From assembly GCA_009773515.1 (NCBI GenBank), contig WSXX01000017.1, forward strand, positions 1 through 64,000: a DNA stretch of 64,000 bases, read 5' to 3'. The DNA is from Bacteroidota bacterium (GTDB lineage: Bacteria > Bacteroidota > Bacteroidia > Bacteroidales > Lentimicrobiaceae). Below are positions 8,595 to 17,166 of this stretch, in pieces. The notes under the pieces are model-generated. The model saw only the letters and a list, made by a program, of their open reading frames with translations, made no database searches and was not told the origin of the DNA. Numbering within the stretch: the first letter of the stretch is position 1; each line of letters opens with the position of its first letter. Position numbers and translations under genes: made by a program.

Positions 8595-9350
8595 TCAGAT
8601 CCTTTCCAGGGTTTCAGATTTTACCCAGCCTTTGCTGCCATTCCCTATTTTGATTTCATTCCATTCGCCGATTTTATCAATGATCTGAACTTTAAGACCT
8701 TCGTGAATCACAAAAAGATCTATGCTGCTTTCGTCCGGCGAACTTTTAACAGGCAGATTGGGAGCAAAAACTATGGCTGTTTCCCTGAGTCTGGCTTCAG
8801 ACTTAGTTTGCCATGCAAGGATTCCTGAAAGAATATGCAATAATATCAGCAAAATGCCCGTATAAAATAATGCGCGTTTCATCAGCGCTGTTCTGGAAAG
8901 CAAAAAAAGTATAACCACAATAAATACCAGCGTAAACGAAACCAATGCCAGCATTGCCCAGTTGTTGGCAGATAATTTGTTTTTTAAAGAATTCCACCAG
9001 GTAATGTAAAAAAGTTCCGGAAGAGTATCAATTTTATCAATCAGCTTGTCGTTTGCAAAGCGAAGGTTAAAACGATAATCTTCGTTGCCCGGATTTAGCT
9101 TCAATGCTCTTTCGTAATTGAGAATTGCTTTTGGAAGCTCATCATTTTTAAAATAGGCATTGCCCAGATTGTAGTATAAATCAGGCGATTCAAATCCTGA
9201 GGACAGAATCTCCTCATAAATAGTGATGGCATTTCCATAAAAGCCAGCCATATAAGCATTGTTTGCTTTGGCAAAATCAGCCTGAGGATCAGCCCTTAAG
9301 ATCAGGTTACCGAGTAGCAGACAAAACATCAGAACCGTTCTTATGCTCAT
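8595..9350 (-). CDS. batE: BatE: TPR and SH3 domain membrane protein
   Basis: Last of the canonical Bat proteins, 251 residues. A signal or anchor segment (MSIRTVLMFCLLLGNL) is followed by tetratricopeptide repeats (YYNLGNAYFKNDELPKAI is typical), then two membrane helices around residues 120-185, and a C-terminal bacterial SH3 domain with the SKGWV motif. This architecture is that of BatE. The start at 9350 gives a normal signal-peptide n-region; an alternative ATG at 9389 overlaps batD by 14 bases and cannot be excluded. In Bacteroides, Bat proteins support aerotolerance; mechanism is unresolved. Confidence 0.82.
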   Translation of the reverse strand: MSIRTVLMFCLLLGNLILRADPQADFAKANNAYMAGFYGNAITIYEEILSSGFESPDLYYNLGNAYFKNDELPKAILNYERALKLNPGNEDYRFNLRFANDKLIDKIDTLPELFYITWWNSLKNKLSANNWAMLALVSFTLVFIVVILFLLSRTALMKRALFYTGILLILLHILSGILAWQTKSEARLRETAIVFAPNLPVKSSPDESSIDLFVIHEGLKVQIIDKIGEWNEIKIGNGSKGWVKSETLERI

Positions 9351-9375
9351 GGCGATATAACTTTTGGGTGTTTGG

Positions 9376-11217
9376 TTATTTAAGCTCATCTTCGGTGCGG
9401 GTAATTACTTCTATGGATTGTTTGTAAATTTCATCCATTGCCTGGGTTTTGTTACCGGGGGCAAATCTGGCAAATTCGCACTTGTTCAGAATTTCAATAA
9501 AATTACTGCTCAGCTCATCTTTCACCCCTTTCGATCTGAGCGCTCCGCTCACTGAATCCATCGAGAGAGAAGCACGGGGAATGTTGAACTTATCGCTCAT
9601 ATATCCCCACAAAGCATTCGATGCTTCTGCCCAGAACTCATCCGGCTTATTCTGCTTCATAAAACGTTCGGCAGATTTCAGGCGCTTCCTTGCGATGCCG
9701 GTTGCCTTTTTATTTCTCATGAAGGCAATATTGCTCCTTTTTTTAAGCTCTTTTCGCCAGATAATGAGAAAAAGAATAAAAAGTACAGGAATTGCGATCA
9801 CCCAGATCAGGAACAGCATACTTCCAAACAAATAATCGTTAACCGGCGAAAGTTTAATCTGACCGGTTTTGATGTATCGTATGTCTGAACCGATGTATTT
9901 GAAGTCTTCTTTATCTGTTGATGAAACAATCTCGCCTTGCCGCCCATCGCCTTTAGCAACATCAATAACAAATTCCTGTGATGTGATTGTTTTATAGGTT
10001 TGAGAAGACAAATCGAAATAAGAAAACGTGATGGGTTTAATTTTATACTTTCCCGGATTGCGCGGAATAATGAGATACTCAAAATTCCGGGTACCTGAAA
10101 CGCCGCTTGCCGAAGCAACAATATTATCGGTTGTTCTCGGATCATACACCTCAAAATCAGGAGGAAAGACAATGGCAGGTTTTTCAACGAGTTTAATGTT
10201 GCCTTTTCCTGAAATTGAAAACCTGAGTGTAAGCGCTTCGTTGGCTTTGAGTTGATCGCGATCTATGCTTGAAGTTACATTAAAATTGCCTACTCCGCCA
10301 GTAAAATCCCGTGGACGGCTGTTCTCAGGTAATGGCTTCACATTTATTTTCAGTTCGTTCGAGCGGATGGTTTTTTTAACGTTCTGGTAAGTGCTCCCCA
10401 TAAAGCTGTCGTTAAAAAAGCTATCGAAAAAAGGATCATTAAAGTTTCTTTTGGCAACTTTTCGCTGAATCTGGGCAAGCACATCCATTTCAAGCGGTTC
10501 AATTGTCAGGTTTCCGGCTTTTTGGGCGAACAATGCATCTTTTTTAATTTCGGCAACAACATATTCCTGTCCGTCGATGGTTTCGCGGAATTGATTCAGA
10601 TTTTTGCTGTCTTTCAACAAATCCTGCAGCCAGAATCCGGCTGTTGACGGAGTTCGGGTAACGCTGTATTCTGCCACCGGAACCCGGGTGTATATTTTAT
10701 AGGTAACAATAATCTGCTCGCCCTGATATGGATTTGTTTTGCTGGGAACTGCTCTCACAAAAAGATCCTTTGCTGATATCTCTCCCGATGGAGATGCGCC
10801 TTGTTGCGGATTTTGCTGTTGTGGCTGAGTATTGCCTTTAACAACTTTAATGGTAACCGGATTTGACTGGTAAGTTTTACCGTCAACATTCACACTTGCC
10901 GGAGGTATGGTATAAGTTCCTTCGCTGCCGGCCTGTAAAATATAGGTAAAGGAATAGTCGAGCGATCGGCTGACCTGTCCGTTTATAATCTGAGTGCGGC
11001 TGCTTTGTGATTGATTGGGTCCGCTGAGCACCGAAAAACCTTTAATGGCCGGAGTTCTGAATCCGGATGCCTGACCATTTACGCTGTAAATCAGGCGAAA
11101 CTGATCCCCGACCGCAACAACCTCTTTTGCCGAAGCAACGAATTCAATTTCTTGCCCGAAGATTGTTGTGTAAGCGAGAAGTAAGCTTAATAACGTAATA
11201 ATCTTCCTGATCTTCAT
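9376..11217 (-). CDS. batD: BatD: oxygen tolerance protein
   Basis: A 613-residue exported protein anchored in the inner membrane. It has a signal peptide (MKIRKIITLLSLLLA..., cleaved near TIFGQ), a large periplasmic part with repeated beta-sandwich domains (for example GQASGFRTPAIKGF, then NPYQGEQIIVTYKIYTRV), and one strong membrane helix around residues 460-490 (FLIWVIAIPVLFILFLIIW) followed by a cytoplasmic tail with basic residues. The domain order and length fit BatD. It lies between batC and batE as in Bacteroides and Leptospira Bat loci, and ends so close to batE that the two are coupled. Confidence 0.88.
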   Translation of the reverse strand: MKIRKIITLLSLLLAYTTIFGQEIEFVASAKEVVAVGDQFRLIYSVNGQASGFRTPAIKGFSVLSGPNQSQSSRTQIINGQVSRSLDYSFTYILQAGSEGTYTIPPASVNVDGKTYQSNPVTIKVVKGNTQPQQQNPQQGASPSGEISAKDLFVRAVPSKTNPYQGEQIIVTYKIYTRVPVAEYSVTRTPSTAGFWLQDLLKDSKNLNQFRETIDGQEYVVAEIKKDALFAQKAGNLTIEPLEMDVLAQIQRKVAKRNFNDPFFDSFFNDSFMGSTYQNVKKTIRSNELKINVKPLPENSRPRDFTGGVGNFNVTSSIDRDQLKANEALTLRFSISGKGNIKLVEKPAIVFPPDFEVYDPRTTDNIVASASGVSGTRNFEYLIIPRNPGKYKIKPITFSYFDLSSQTYKTITSQEFVIDVAKGDGRQGEIVSSTDKEDFKYIGSDIRYIKTGQIKLSPVNDYLFGSMLFLIWVIAIPVLFILFLIIWRKELKKRSNIAFMRNKKATGIARKRLKSAERFMKQNKPDEFWAEASNALWGYMSDKFNIPRASLSMDSVSGALRSKGVKDELSSNFIEILNKCEFARFAPGNKTQAMDEIYKQSIEVITRTEDELK

Positions 11218-11268
11218 CGGCCTGTAGTATTTTATAATTCCGGAGATGATAATTTTGAAACCATAAAA

Positions 11269-11958
11269 TTACCAATCCTTTTCAATTTGCACTGCACTTG
11301 CTTTAACTTTTTGTTGATTTACTTTTTCAAGTGTTTTTTGTTCGTCATTTTTCAGGGCTTCAAGCATTCGTTCTGCATCCTGTTTCGAAATCTGCTGCTT
11401 ATCCCGAGGCTGGTCTTTTTGCTGCTGATCCTGATCCTGCGGTTGACTGTCTTTCTGGTCTTTCTCGTCTTTTTTATCGTCTTCGTCGCTTTTCTCGTCT
11501 TTGTTTTGCTGTTGCTGTTGCTGCTGCTGAAGCTGATTCATTGCATACGCAAGGTTATAGCGGGTGTCCTCGTCAGCCGGATTCAGCCGCATGGCCTGCT
11601 TGTAAGCTTCAATGCTTTCCTCCAGTTTTCCGCTTTTCAGCAAGGTATTGCCAAGATTATGCAAAGCCGCTGATCTTCCGGTTTCATCTGTTTCTTTTAT
11701 TAATCGTGCAGCATCGGCAAAATTCCGCGTAGCTTCTTCATAGTTTTCCTGCTTGTAAAGCGAGTTACCAAGGTTAAAGGAGCCCTTTACCGAACCAGGC
11801 GTGCGTTCAAGTGCTTTGCGATAATCAATTTCAGCTTCTTTAAACTTACCTTCCTGATATTGCTTGTTTCCCTGCCTTATCAGCGGGTTTTCTTTCTGTG
11901 CAAAGCTTTCACCTGTAACAAGCAATAACATCGCGATGGTCAAAAATATTTTTGTCAT
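11269..11958 (-). CDS. batC: BatC: TPR protein with charged Gln/Asp/Lys tail
   Basis: A 229-residue exported TPR protein. After the signal peptide (MTKIFLTIAMLLLVTGESFAQ) come three tetratricopeptide repeats between residues 25 and 145 (KGSFNLGNSLYKQENYEEA and LHNLGNTLLKSGKLEESIEAY are typical). The last 85 residues are low complexity, beginning with a run of Gln and then alternating Asp/Lys/Gln, and are probably unstructured. Gene order between batB and batD and the TPR content make BatC the natural assignment. It probably bridges other Bat proteins in the periplasm (inference). Confidence 0.82.
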   Translation of the reverse strand: MTKIFLTIAMLLLVTGESFAQKENPLIRQGNKQYQEGKFKEAEIDYRKALERTPGSVKGSFNLGNSLYKQENYEEATRNFADAARLIKETDETGRSAALHNLGNTLLKSGKLEESIEAYKQAMRLNPADEDTRYNLAYAMNQLQQQQQQQQNKDEKSDEDDKKDEKDQKDSQPQDQDQQQKDQPRDKQQISKQDAERMLEALKNDEQKTLEKVNQQKVKASAVQIEKDW

Positions 11959-11961
11959 GAC

Positions 11962-12999
11962 TTACTGCTGTTCTGTTTTGAAAATTTTAATTTTTGAAGC
12001 CCACCTGCTTTTTCTTTCATTGATGGTAAAACTCAAAATCAGAAATAGCATGGAGAGCGCAATGAAATATTGAAAACGATCATCATAGTCAGCATAACTC
12101 AAAGAGTCGTAAGTTTTCTGATCGAGTTTGCCAATTTCATCGTACACCTTTTTCAGTCCGGCTTGTGTGTTGCTGGCTCTGACGTATATTCCGTTTCCAG
12201 CCTGCGCAATCTGCTGAAGCATTGATTCATCAAGTCTGGTGATTACCGTTGAGCCTGATCTGTCTTTTTTGAAACCTGTTACCTGGTTATTTGTGTAATC
12301 AGGAATCGGGGCTCCATCCGCCAGACCCATACCTATAGTATATATGCGAATGCCTTTTGAAGCGGCATCAGCAGCTTTTGCCACAGCATCATCTTCATGG
12401 TTTTCGCCGTCAGTGATTATAATGACTGCTTTTCCGCCATCCTCTTCTTTAAACGAAGCCATTGCCATTTCTATTGCCTGCCCGATGGCTGTTCCCTGAA
12501 CAGGCACCATTTCAGGCTTGATCGTTGAAAGCATCATTTTGGCCGCATTATAATCGGTGGTAATGGGTAACTGAGTGTAAGCCTTTCCGGCAAAGACAAT
12601 CAATCCGATGCGGTCGTTTTCCATATCATCAATCAGTCTTGAAACGGATTGCCTTGCCCGCTCAATCCTGCTTGGTTTAATATCCTGAGCCAGCATACTG
12701 TTTGATACATCAATGGCTATCATCAGATCAATTCCTTTGCGCTGAACTTTTTCGAGCCTCGAACCAATCTGTGGATTTGCCAGCGCAATCAGCAACGAAG
12801 CCAGTGATAGCATCAACAAAATAAATTTCAGGTGCATCCTGAATGGCGATACATCCAGCAAAAGCCTGTTGACTACCGTTGAATCTCCTAGTTTTTTGGC
12901 AACATTTTTCTTCCACCTCAGGTAAACCCAATACAATATCACCAGCAATGGCAGCGCCAGCATGAGATTAAGGTATATGGGATGTTCAAATCTAAACAT
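11962..12999 (-). CDS. batB: BatB: von Willebrand factor A domain membrane protein
   Basis: A 345-residue inner-membrane protein with two N-terminal helices, a VWA domain and a C-terminal helix. The metal-ion-dependent adhesion site is intact: DVSNS at residues 97-101 in IAIDVSNSMLAQD, then the Thr in PVQGTAIGQA and Asp in IITDGENHE. It starts at 12999 (MFRFEHPIYL), 37 bases after batA; an upstream in-frame start at 13074 would overlap batA and add 25 hydrophilic residues before the first helix. It parallels batA in fold, so the pair probably arose by duplication. Only 3 bases separate it from batC. Confidence 0.9.
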   Translation of the reverse strand: MFRFEHPIYLNLMLALPLLVILYWVYLRWKKNVAKKLGDSTVVNRLLLDVSPFRMHLKFILLMLSLASLLIALANPQIGSRLEKVQRKGIDLMIAIDVSNSMLAQDIKPSRIERARQSVSRLIDDMENDRIGLIVFAGKAYTQLPITTDYNAAKMMLSTIKPEMVPVQGTAIGQAIEMAMASFKEEDGGKAVIIITDGENHEDDAVAKAADAASKGIRIYTIGMGLADGAPIPDYTNNQVTGFKKDRSGSTVITRLDESMLQQIAQAGNGIYVRASNTQAGLKKVYDEIGKLDQKTYDSLSYADYDDRFQYFIALSMLFLILSFTINERKSRWASKIKIFKTEQQ

Positions 13000-13036
13000 G
13001 TTTAAAGTATGTTTTTGCCGGTTTAAGGTTACTTTT

Positions 13037-14032
13037 TTATGGGAATCTCCTGAATAATGAAACTCCCAGTACAAAGTCAGTCAGCAGAAAAATCAAAGCA
13101 AGTAAAGCGAATGGGAAAAACTCTTCTGATTTCTTCCGGTATTCAGTCACGTCAATTTTTGATTTCTCCAGTTGATCAATTTCATTGTAAATGTCTTTCA
13201 GTTTTGCACTGTTGGTTGCCCTGAAGTACTTTCCATTGGTCATGCCTGCGATATCCTGCAAAAGTGCTTCATCAATTTTTACCTCCACCTCCTGGTATTG
13301 CATTCCGAAAGGAGTTTGAACAGGGTAGGGGGCGGTGCCGATGCTGCCGACTCCGATGGTGTAAACCCTGAGTCCGAATACTTTTGCAATTTCAGCTGCA
13401 GAAACCGGATCAATAAATCCACGGTTGTTTTCTCCGTCAGTCAGCAGAATAATTACCTTGCTTATTGCGTCACTCTCCTTCAGGCGGCTTACTGCGGTTG
13501 CAAGGCCGTCGCCAATGGCTGTGCCGTCTTCAATCATGCCACTTTTTATCTCTTTCAGCAGGTTGATCAATATGGGATGATCACTCGTAAGCGGGCATTG
13601 TGTAAAACTCTCACCGCTGAATACCACCAGTCCGATCCTGTCGCCCGGGCGACCCAGAATAAAGTCTTTGGCAACTTCCTTAGAAACTTCGAGTCTGTTG
13701 GGTTTAAAATCTTCAGCAAGCATACTTCCTGAAATATCCATTGCAAGCACAATGTCGATTCCTTCAATATTTACATTTTGCCTTGTGCTCGACGATTGTG
13801 GCCGGGCAAGTGCAAAAATCAGCATTGCAAATGCCAGCAACTTCAACACAAACTGCAGATGAATAAAATAATGCCTGAACGATTTTCCTGCTGCAGCAAT
13901 TGCCTGATAACTGCTTATCTGAAACTTTGGCCTTGAATCCGGATCTTTAAACCAATACCAGACAATTGCTGCAGGAATAAGCAGCAATAAGTACAGTGCT
14001 TCGGGATTGGCAAATTTTATGTGGTCAAACAT
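13037..14032 (-). CDS. batA: BatA: von Willebrand factor A domain membrane protein
   Basis: A 331-residue membrane protein with two N-terminal membrane helices (EALYLLLLIPAAIVWYW and FVLKLLAFAMLIFALARP), a VWA domain and a C-terminal helix. The metal site residues are present: DISGS at 99-103, the Thr in EDGTAIGDG and the Asp in LLTDGENNRG. VWA domains use this site to bind partner proteins through Mg2+. Position directly upstream of batB fits BatA. It starts 3 bases after the preceding membrane-protein gene. Confidence 0.92.
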   Translation of the reverse strand: MFDHIKFANPEALYLLLLIPAAIVWYWFKDPDSRPKFQISSYQAIAAAGKSFRHYFIHLQFVLKLLAFAMLIFALARPQSSSTRQNVNIEGIDIVLAMDISGSMLAEDFKPNRLEVSKEVAKDFILGRPGDRIGLVVFSGESFTQCPLTSDHPILINLLKEIKSGMIEDGTAIGDGLATAVSRLKESDAISKVIILLTDGENNRGFIDPVSAAEIAKVFGLRVYTIGVGSIGTAPYPVQTPFGMQYQEVEVKIDEALLQDIAGMTNGKYFRATNSAKLKDIYNEIDQLEKSKIDVTEYRKKSEEFFPFALLALIFLLTDFVLGVSLFRRFP

Positions 14033-14035
14033 GGC

Positions 14036-15049
14036 TTAATTCTCAGTTTTGGTTATATCAGAATCTGATTCAGCTGTTCTGATTTTGTTATCCGGATTGA
14101 GTTCCGGTGCAGGTTTGGTGCTGTTGACGATGGCAACCGCTAGTGTGTGGCTGAGTTCGTTGTCGGCTCCCAAAGGTCTTGCTTTTGCAAACTTGGCCAT
14201 ATCAGCCAGACTCAGTATCTTTTTCAGATCGTTTAATCGCTGTGCATCAGACAACTCATCTTTCATTGAGGCAATAATTTCATCCGAAGTCATCTCCGCT
14301 GCATTGACGTTGAACCTGAGCTCAAAATAGCTCCTTAAGATGTCAGTCAATCTGGAGTAATAATCCTTGATCTGCCCTTTTTGCCACAATTGCTCAGTTT
14401 TTAACAATTCAAGCTCTTCGAGTGCAATTAAGTGTGCAGGCTTTGGGTGCCGCAATGTAAGCTTAATCAAAGGTTTATTCTTCTTACGGCTTTGGTAATA
14501 AAACCATCCCAAAACGGCAAGTAGCGCAACGGCAAGCAGAAGCAGAATCCACGGAAGGAAATCTCTGAGCGTGTAAGGTGCTTCCATAACTGGCTTCAGA
14601 TCTTTGATTTCAGCCGCCATATCAACATCAACTCCGGATACACTAAGTAAAAACGGGGCAGTTTCTTTTGAAGTAAAATCTGCTGCTCCGTCTTTAAAAA
14701 CCCTGAAAGTCACCGGTGGCACTACATGAAAGCCGGTGTCAAAAGAAGTGATTGCCAGTTTTTGCAGGTAAGTTTTTGAGCCCGAAACTGCATCAACCAC
14801 GCTATCAATAGCGCTTCTGCGAACAATTTCAACAGATTTAGTCAGTGTGTCCAGCAAAGATGGCCATTCAACCTTCTCGCCTTTTTCGACAGTTATTTCA
14901 AGGTTAAGGTTAATCTGCTGTCCAATGGTTAAACCGCTTGTATCTGCAGTCAGTTTCTGGGCATACGCTTTAGGAGCCGTAGCCAGAATCAACAAAATAC
15001 AAGCCGTGAACAACCTCCCTTTCATACCATTTAACTTTATCATTTTCAT
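14036..15049 (-). CDS. Bat-operon membrane protein (BatD-like N-terminus, DUF4381-like)
   Basis: A 337-residue protein with a signal peptide (cleaved near AYAQ), a periplasmic beta-rich domain (LTIGQQINLNLEITVEKGE resembles the repeats of BatD), one membrane helix around residues 165-185 (LPWILLLLAVALLAVLGW) and a cytoplasmic helical domain that contains YYSRLTDILRSYFELRF, as in the DUF4381-type proteins found between DUF58 and VWA genes. The exact family is uncertain. The ATG at 15049 was chosen; the open frame extends to a TTG at 15073 directly abutting the DUF58 stop, and ATGs at 15043 and 15025 are also possible. Confidence 0.7.
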   Translation of the reverse strand: MKMIKLNGMKGRLFTACILLILATAPKAYAQKLTADTSGLTIGQQINLNLEITVEKGEKVEWPSLLDTLTKSVEIVRRSAIDSVVDAVSGSKTYLQKLAITSFDTGFHVVPPVTFRVFKDGAADFTSKETAPFLLSVSGVDVDMAAEIKDLKPVMEAPYTLRDFLPWILLLLAVALLAVLGWFYYQSRKKNKPLIKLTLRHPKPAHLIALEELELLKTEQLWQKGQIKDYYSRLTDILRSYFELRFNVNAAEMTSDEIIASMKDELSDAQRLNDLKKILSLADMAKFAKARPLGADNELSHTLAVAIVNSTKPAPELNPDNKIRTAESDSDITKTEN

Positions 15050-15073
15050 GTAAACAATGCCCTTCGATTTCAA

Positions 15074-15949
15074 TTAATGTCTGAATTCTCTGGCTTTGAA
15101 AAGGCCAAGCAGAGGCTTAACATAATCCTGTCCGGTGTAGAACCTGGCGACATCTACGCCACTTCTCAAAAATGATTGTCCTATTTGTGCAAGATGTTTC
15201 TGAGCATTACTTGCATAAGCATTTCTTAATGAGGCGCTTCCGGTGTCGGCCCAGATTGTTTTTCCGGTTTCTTTGCTGTAAAGCCGGGCAATACCCATAT
15301 CGGGAATGAAAAGATCGCGTTCATCAATGATATGCAGCGCAGCCAGATCATGTTTTCGTCCTGCAATTCTGAGGGCATCCTCAAAGCCGGTATCCATAAA
15401 ATCGGAAATCAGAAATGCAGTACACCGCTTTTTCATAGCGTTGGTTAAAAACCTGAGTGCTTCTGCAATGTTGGTTTTCTGACTTTCCGGTTTAAAATCA
15501 ATCAGTTCCCTGATTATTCTGAGAATATGTGTCAAGCCTTTTTTTGGAGGTATGAACTTTTCAATTTTATCGCTGAAGAAGATAACCCCGACTTTATCGT
15601 TGTTCTGTATTGCCGAAAATGCCAAAATTGCAGCTATTTCAGTCATCATCTCTTCTTTAAGCCATTGCCGGGTACCAAACTCATTTGAACCGCTGACATC
15701 AATAAGTAAAGTAACCGTTAGTTCGCGTTCCTCATCAAATACCTTTATATAAGGATGGTTGAATCGGGCAGTAACATTCCAGTCGATGTTCCTTATGTCA
15801 TCTCCGTACTGATATTCCCTTACTTCACTGAATGCCATTCCGCGTCCTTTAAAGGCACTGTGATATTGCCCTGAAAAGATCTGATTGCTCAAACCCCGGG
15901 TTTTTATCTCAATTTTGCGGACTTTCTTCAGTATTTCGCTGGTTTCCAT
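15074..15949 (-). CDS. DUF58 family protein of the Bat/MoxR system
   Basis: A 291-residue soluble protein. It carries the DUF58 hallmark GRGMAFSEVREYQYGDDIRN followed by IDWNVTARFNHPYIKVF, and a VWA-like core with LLIDVSGSNEFG, a DxSxS-type metal site. No membrane segment or signal is present, so it acts in the cytoplasm. In many bacteria DUF58 genes directly follow moxR, and the pair is thought to assemble or activate VWA-containing partners; the function in this operon is inferred from that. It starts 23 bases after moxR. Confidence 0.9.
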   Translation of the reverse strand: METSEILKKVRKIEIKTRGLSNQIFSGQYHSAFKGRGMAFSEVREYQYGDDIRNIDWNVTARFNHPYIKVFDEERELTVTLLIDVSGSNEFGTRQWLKEEMMTEIAAILAFSAIQNNDKVGVIFFSDKIEKFIPPKKGLTHILRIIRELIDFKPESQKTNIAEALRFLTNAMKKRCTAFLISDFMDTGFEDALRIAGRKHDLAALHIIDERDLFIPDMGIARLYSKETGKTIWADTGSASLRNAYASNAQKHLAQIGQSFLRSGVDVARFYTGQDYVKPLLGLFKAREFRH

Positions 15950-15972
15950 TGTTAAGGAGTTAAACGCTGCGG

Positions 15973-16965
15973 TTAGGGAACTTCAACAGTATTCAGAATC
16001 TCATTGATGATATCGCTTGTTGAAACGTTTTCGGCTTCGGCTTCATAAGTCAGACCGATACGGTGGCGCAAAACATCATGGGCAACAGCTCTTACATCCT
16101 CAGGAATTACATATCCCCTGCGTTTGATAAACGCATATGCTTTGGCTGCTAGCGCCAGATTGATGCTTGCCCTGGGTGAAGCTCCGTAAGAAATGAGGCC
16201 TTCAAACTTTTTCAGTTTATTTTCAGCCGGGAAACGTGTTGAGAACACAATATCAGTAATGTAGTTCTCGATTTTTTCATCCAGATAAACTTCACGGGTG
16301 AGTTTTCTGGCGTTCATGATCTGCTCCGGCGAAATTATGGGTTTGGTTCTGGCCTGAGCTTCGGCCATATTCTGGCGCATAATCAGTTTCTCTTCCTCGC
16401 GGGTAGGGTAGCCGATCACTACCTTCAGCATAAAGCGGTCAACCTGTGCTTCGGGAAGCGGATAGGTGCCTTCCTGCTCAATGGGATTCTGCGTTGCAAG
16501 CACAAGAAACGGTTCGGGCAGGTTATAGGTTTGATCACCTATAGTAACTTGTCTTTCCTGCATGGCTTCAAGAAGCGCACTCTGAACTTTTGCCGGAGAG
16601 CGGTTTATTTCATCGGCAAGAATAAAATTGGCGAAAACAGGCCCTTTTCTTACAACAAACTCTTCCTTTTTCTGACTGTAAATCAAAGTTCCGATCAGGT
16701 CGGCAGGCAGCAGATCAGGTGTAAACTGTATCCGGCTGAATTTCGCGTCAATGATGTTTGCAAGTGATTTAATTGCCAGTGTTTTAGCCAATCCGGGTAC
16801 ACCTTCGAGCAAAACATGGCCATTGGACAATAGCCCGATAAGCAATCGCTCAACCATATGTTTCTGGCCAATGATTACCCGGTGCATCTCCATGTCAATC
16901 AAATCAATGAAGGCACTCTCCTTTTGAATACGTTCATTTAATTCTTTGATATCAGTTTCAATCAT
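15973..16965 (-). CDS. moxR: MoxR-family AAA+ ATPase
   Basis: A 330-residue AAA+ ATPase. Walker A is GVPGLAKT at residues 55-62, Walker B is FILADEIN followed by RSPAKVQSALLEAMQE, sensor 1 is ATQNPIEQEGTYPLPEAQ, and the lid domain near residue 270 contains SYGASPRAS. All match the MoxR subfamily. It is the first gene of the Bat unit and probably remodels VWA partners using ATP. A TAATTTTG -7 element sits at 16984-16991, about 20 bases upstream of the start. Confidence 0.95.
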   Translation of the reverse strand: MIETDIKELNERIQKESAFIDLIDMEMHRVIIGQKHMVERLLIGLLSNGHVLLEGVPGLAKTLAIKSLANIIDAKFSRIQFTPDLLPADLIGTLIYSQKKEEFVVRKGPVFANFILADEINRSPAKVQSALLEAMQERQVTIGDQTYNLPEPFLVLATQNPIEQEGTYPLPEAQVDRFMLKVVIGYPTREEEKLIMRQNMAEAQARTKPIISPEQIMNARKLTREVYLDEKIENYITDIVFSTRFPAENKLKKFEGLISYGASPRASINLALAAKAYAFIKRRGYVIPEDVRAVAHDVLRHRIGLTYEAEAENVSTSDIINEILNTVEVP

Positions 16966-16983
16966 GGTATCTTAATTTTTCTG

Positions 16984-16991
16984 CAAAATTA
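16984..16991 (-). promoter_or_regulatory. Promoter -7 box for the moxR-bat unit
   Basis: TAATTTTG on the minus strand, followed by C, matches TAnnTTTG and ends 19 bases before the moxR start codon. It is the only good candidate promoter seen for the ten-gene unit down to 6979. Confidence 0.55.
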
Positions 16992-17110
16992 TCATTACAT
17001 CCCTTTGTTCATGCGGACTTCGCTGTTAAAAAATGTTAAACCCCCTGATAGCATGGGTTGTATGGATGAGATAAACAATCAGATTTGTAATGTTTGTGAA
17101 AAGGGAACAA

Positions 17111-17137
17111 AAAAACTTCCGGATTGCGGAAGTTTTT
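17111..17137 (-). terminator. Intrinsic terminator after the C1 protease gene
   Basis: AAAAACTTCCG at 17111-17121 pairs perfectly with CGGAAGTTTTT at 17127-17137 around a 5-base loop. On the minus strand it is followed by a T run, 29 bases after the protease stop codon, and separates that gene from the bat promoter. Confidence 0.88.
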
Positions 17138-17166
17138 GATGAATTTGCTGATATTTCTGATTCAAC

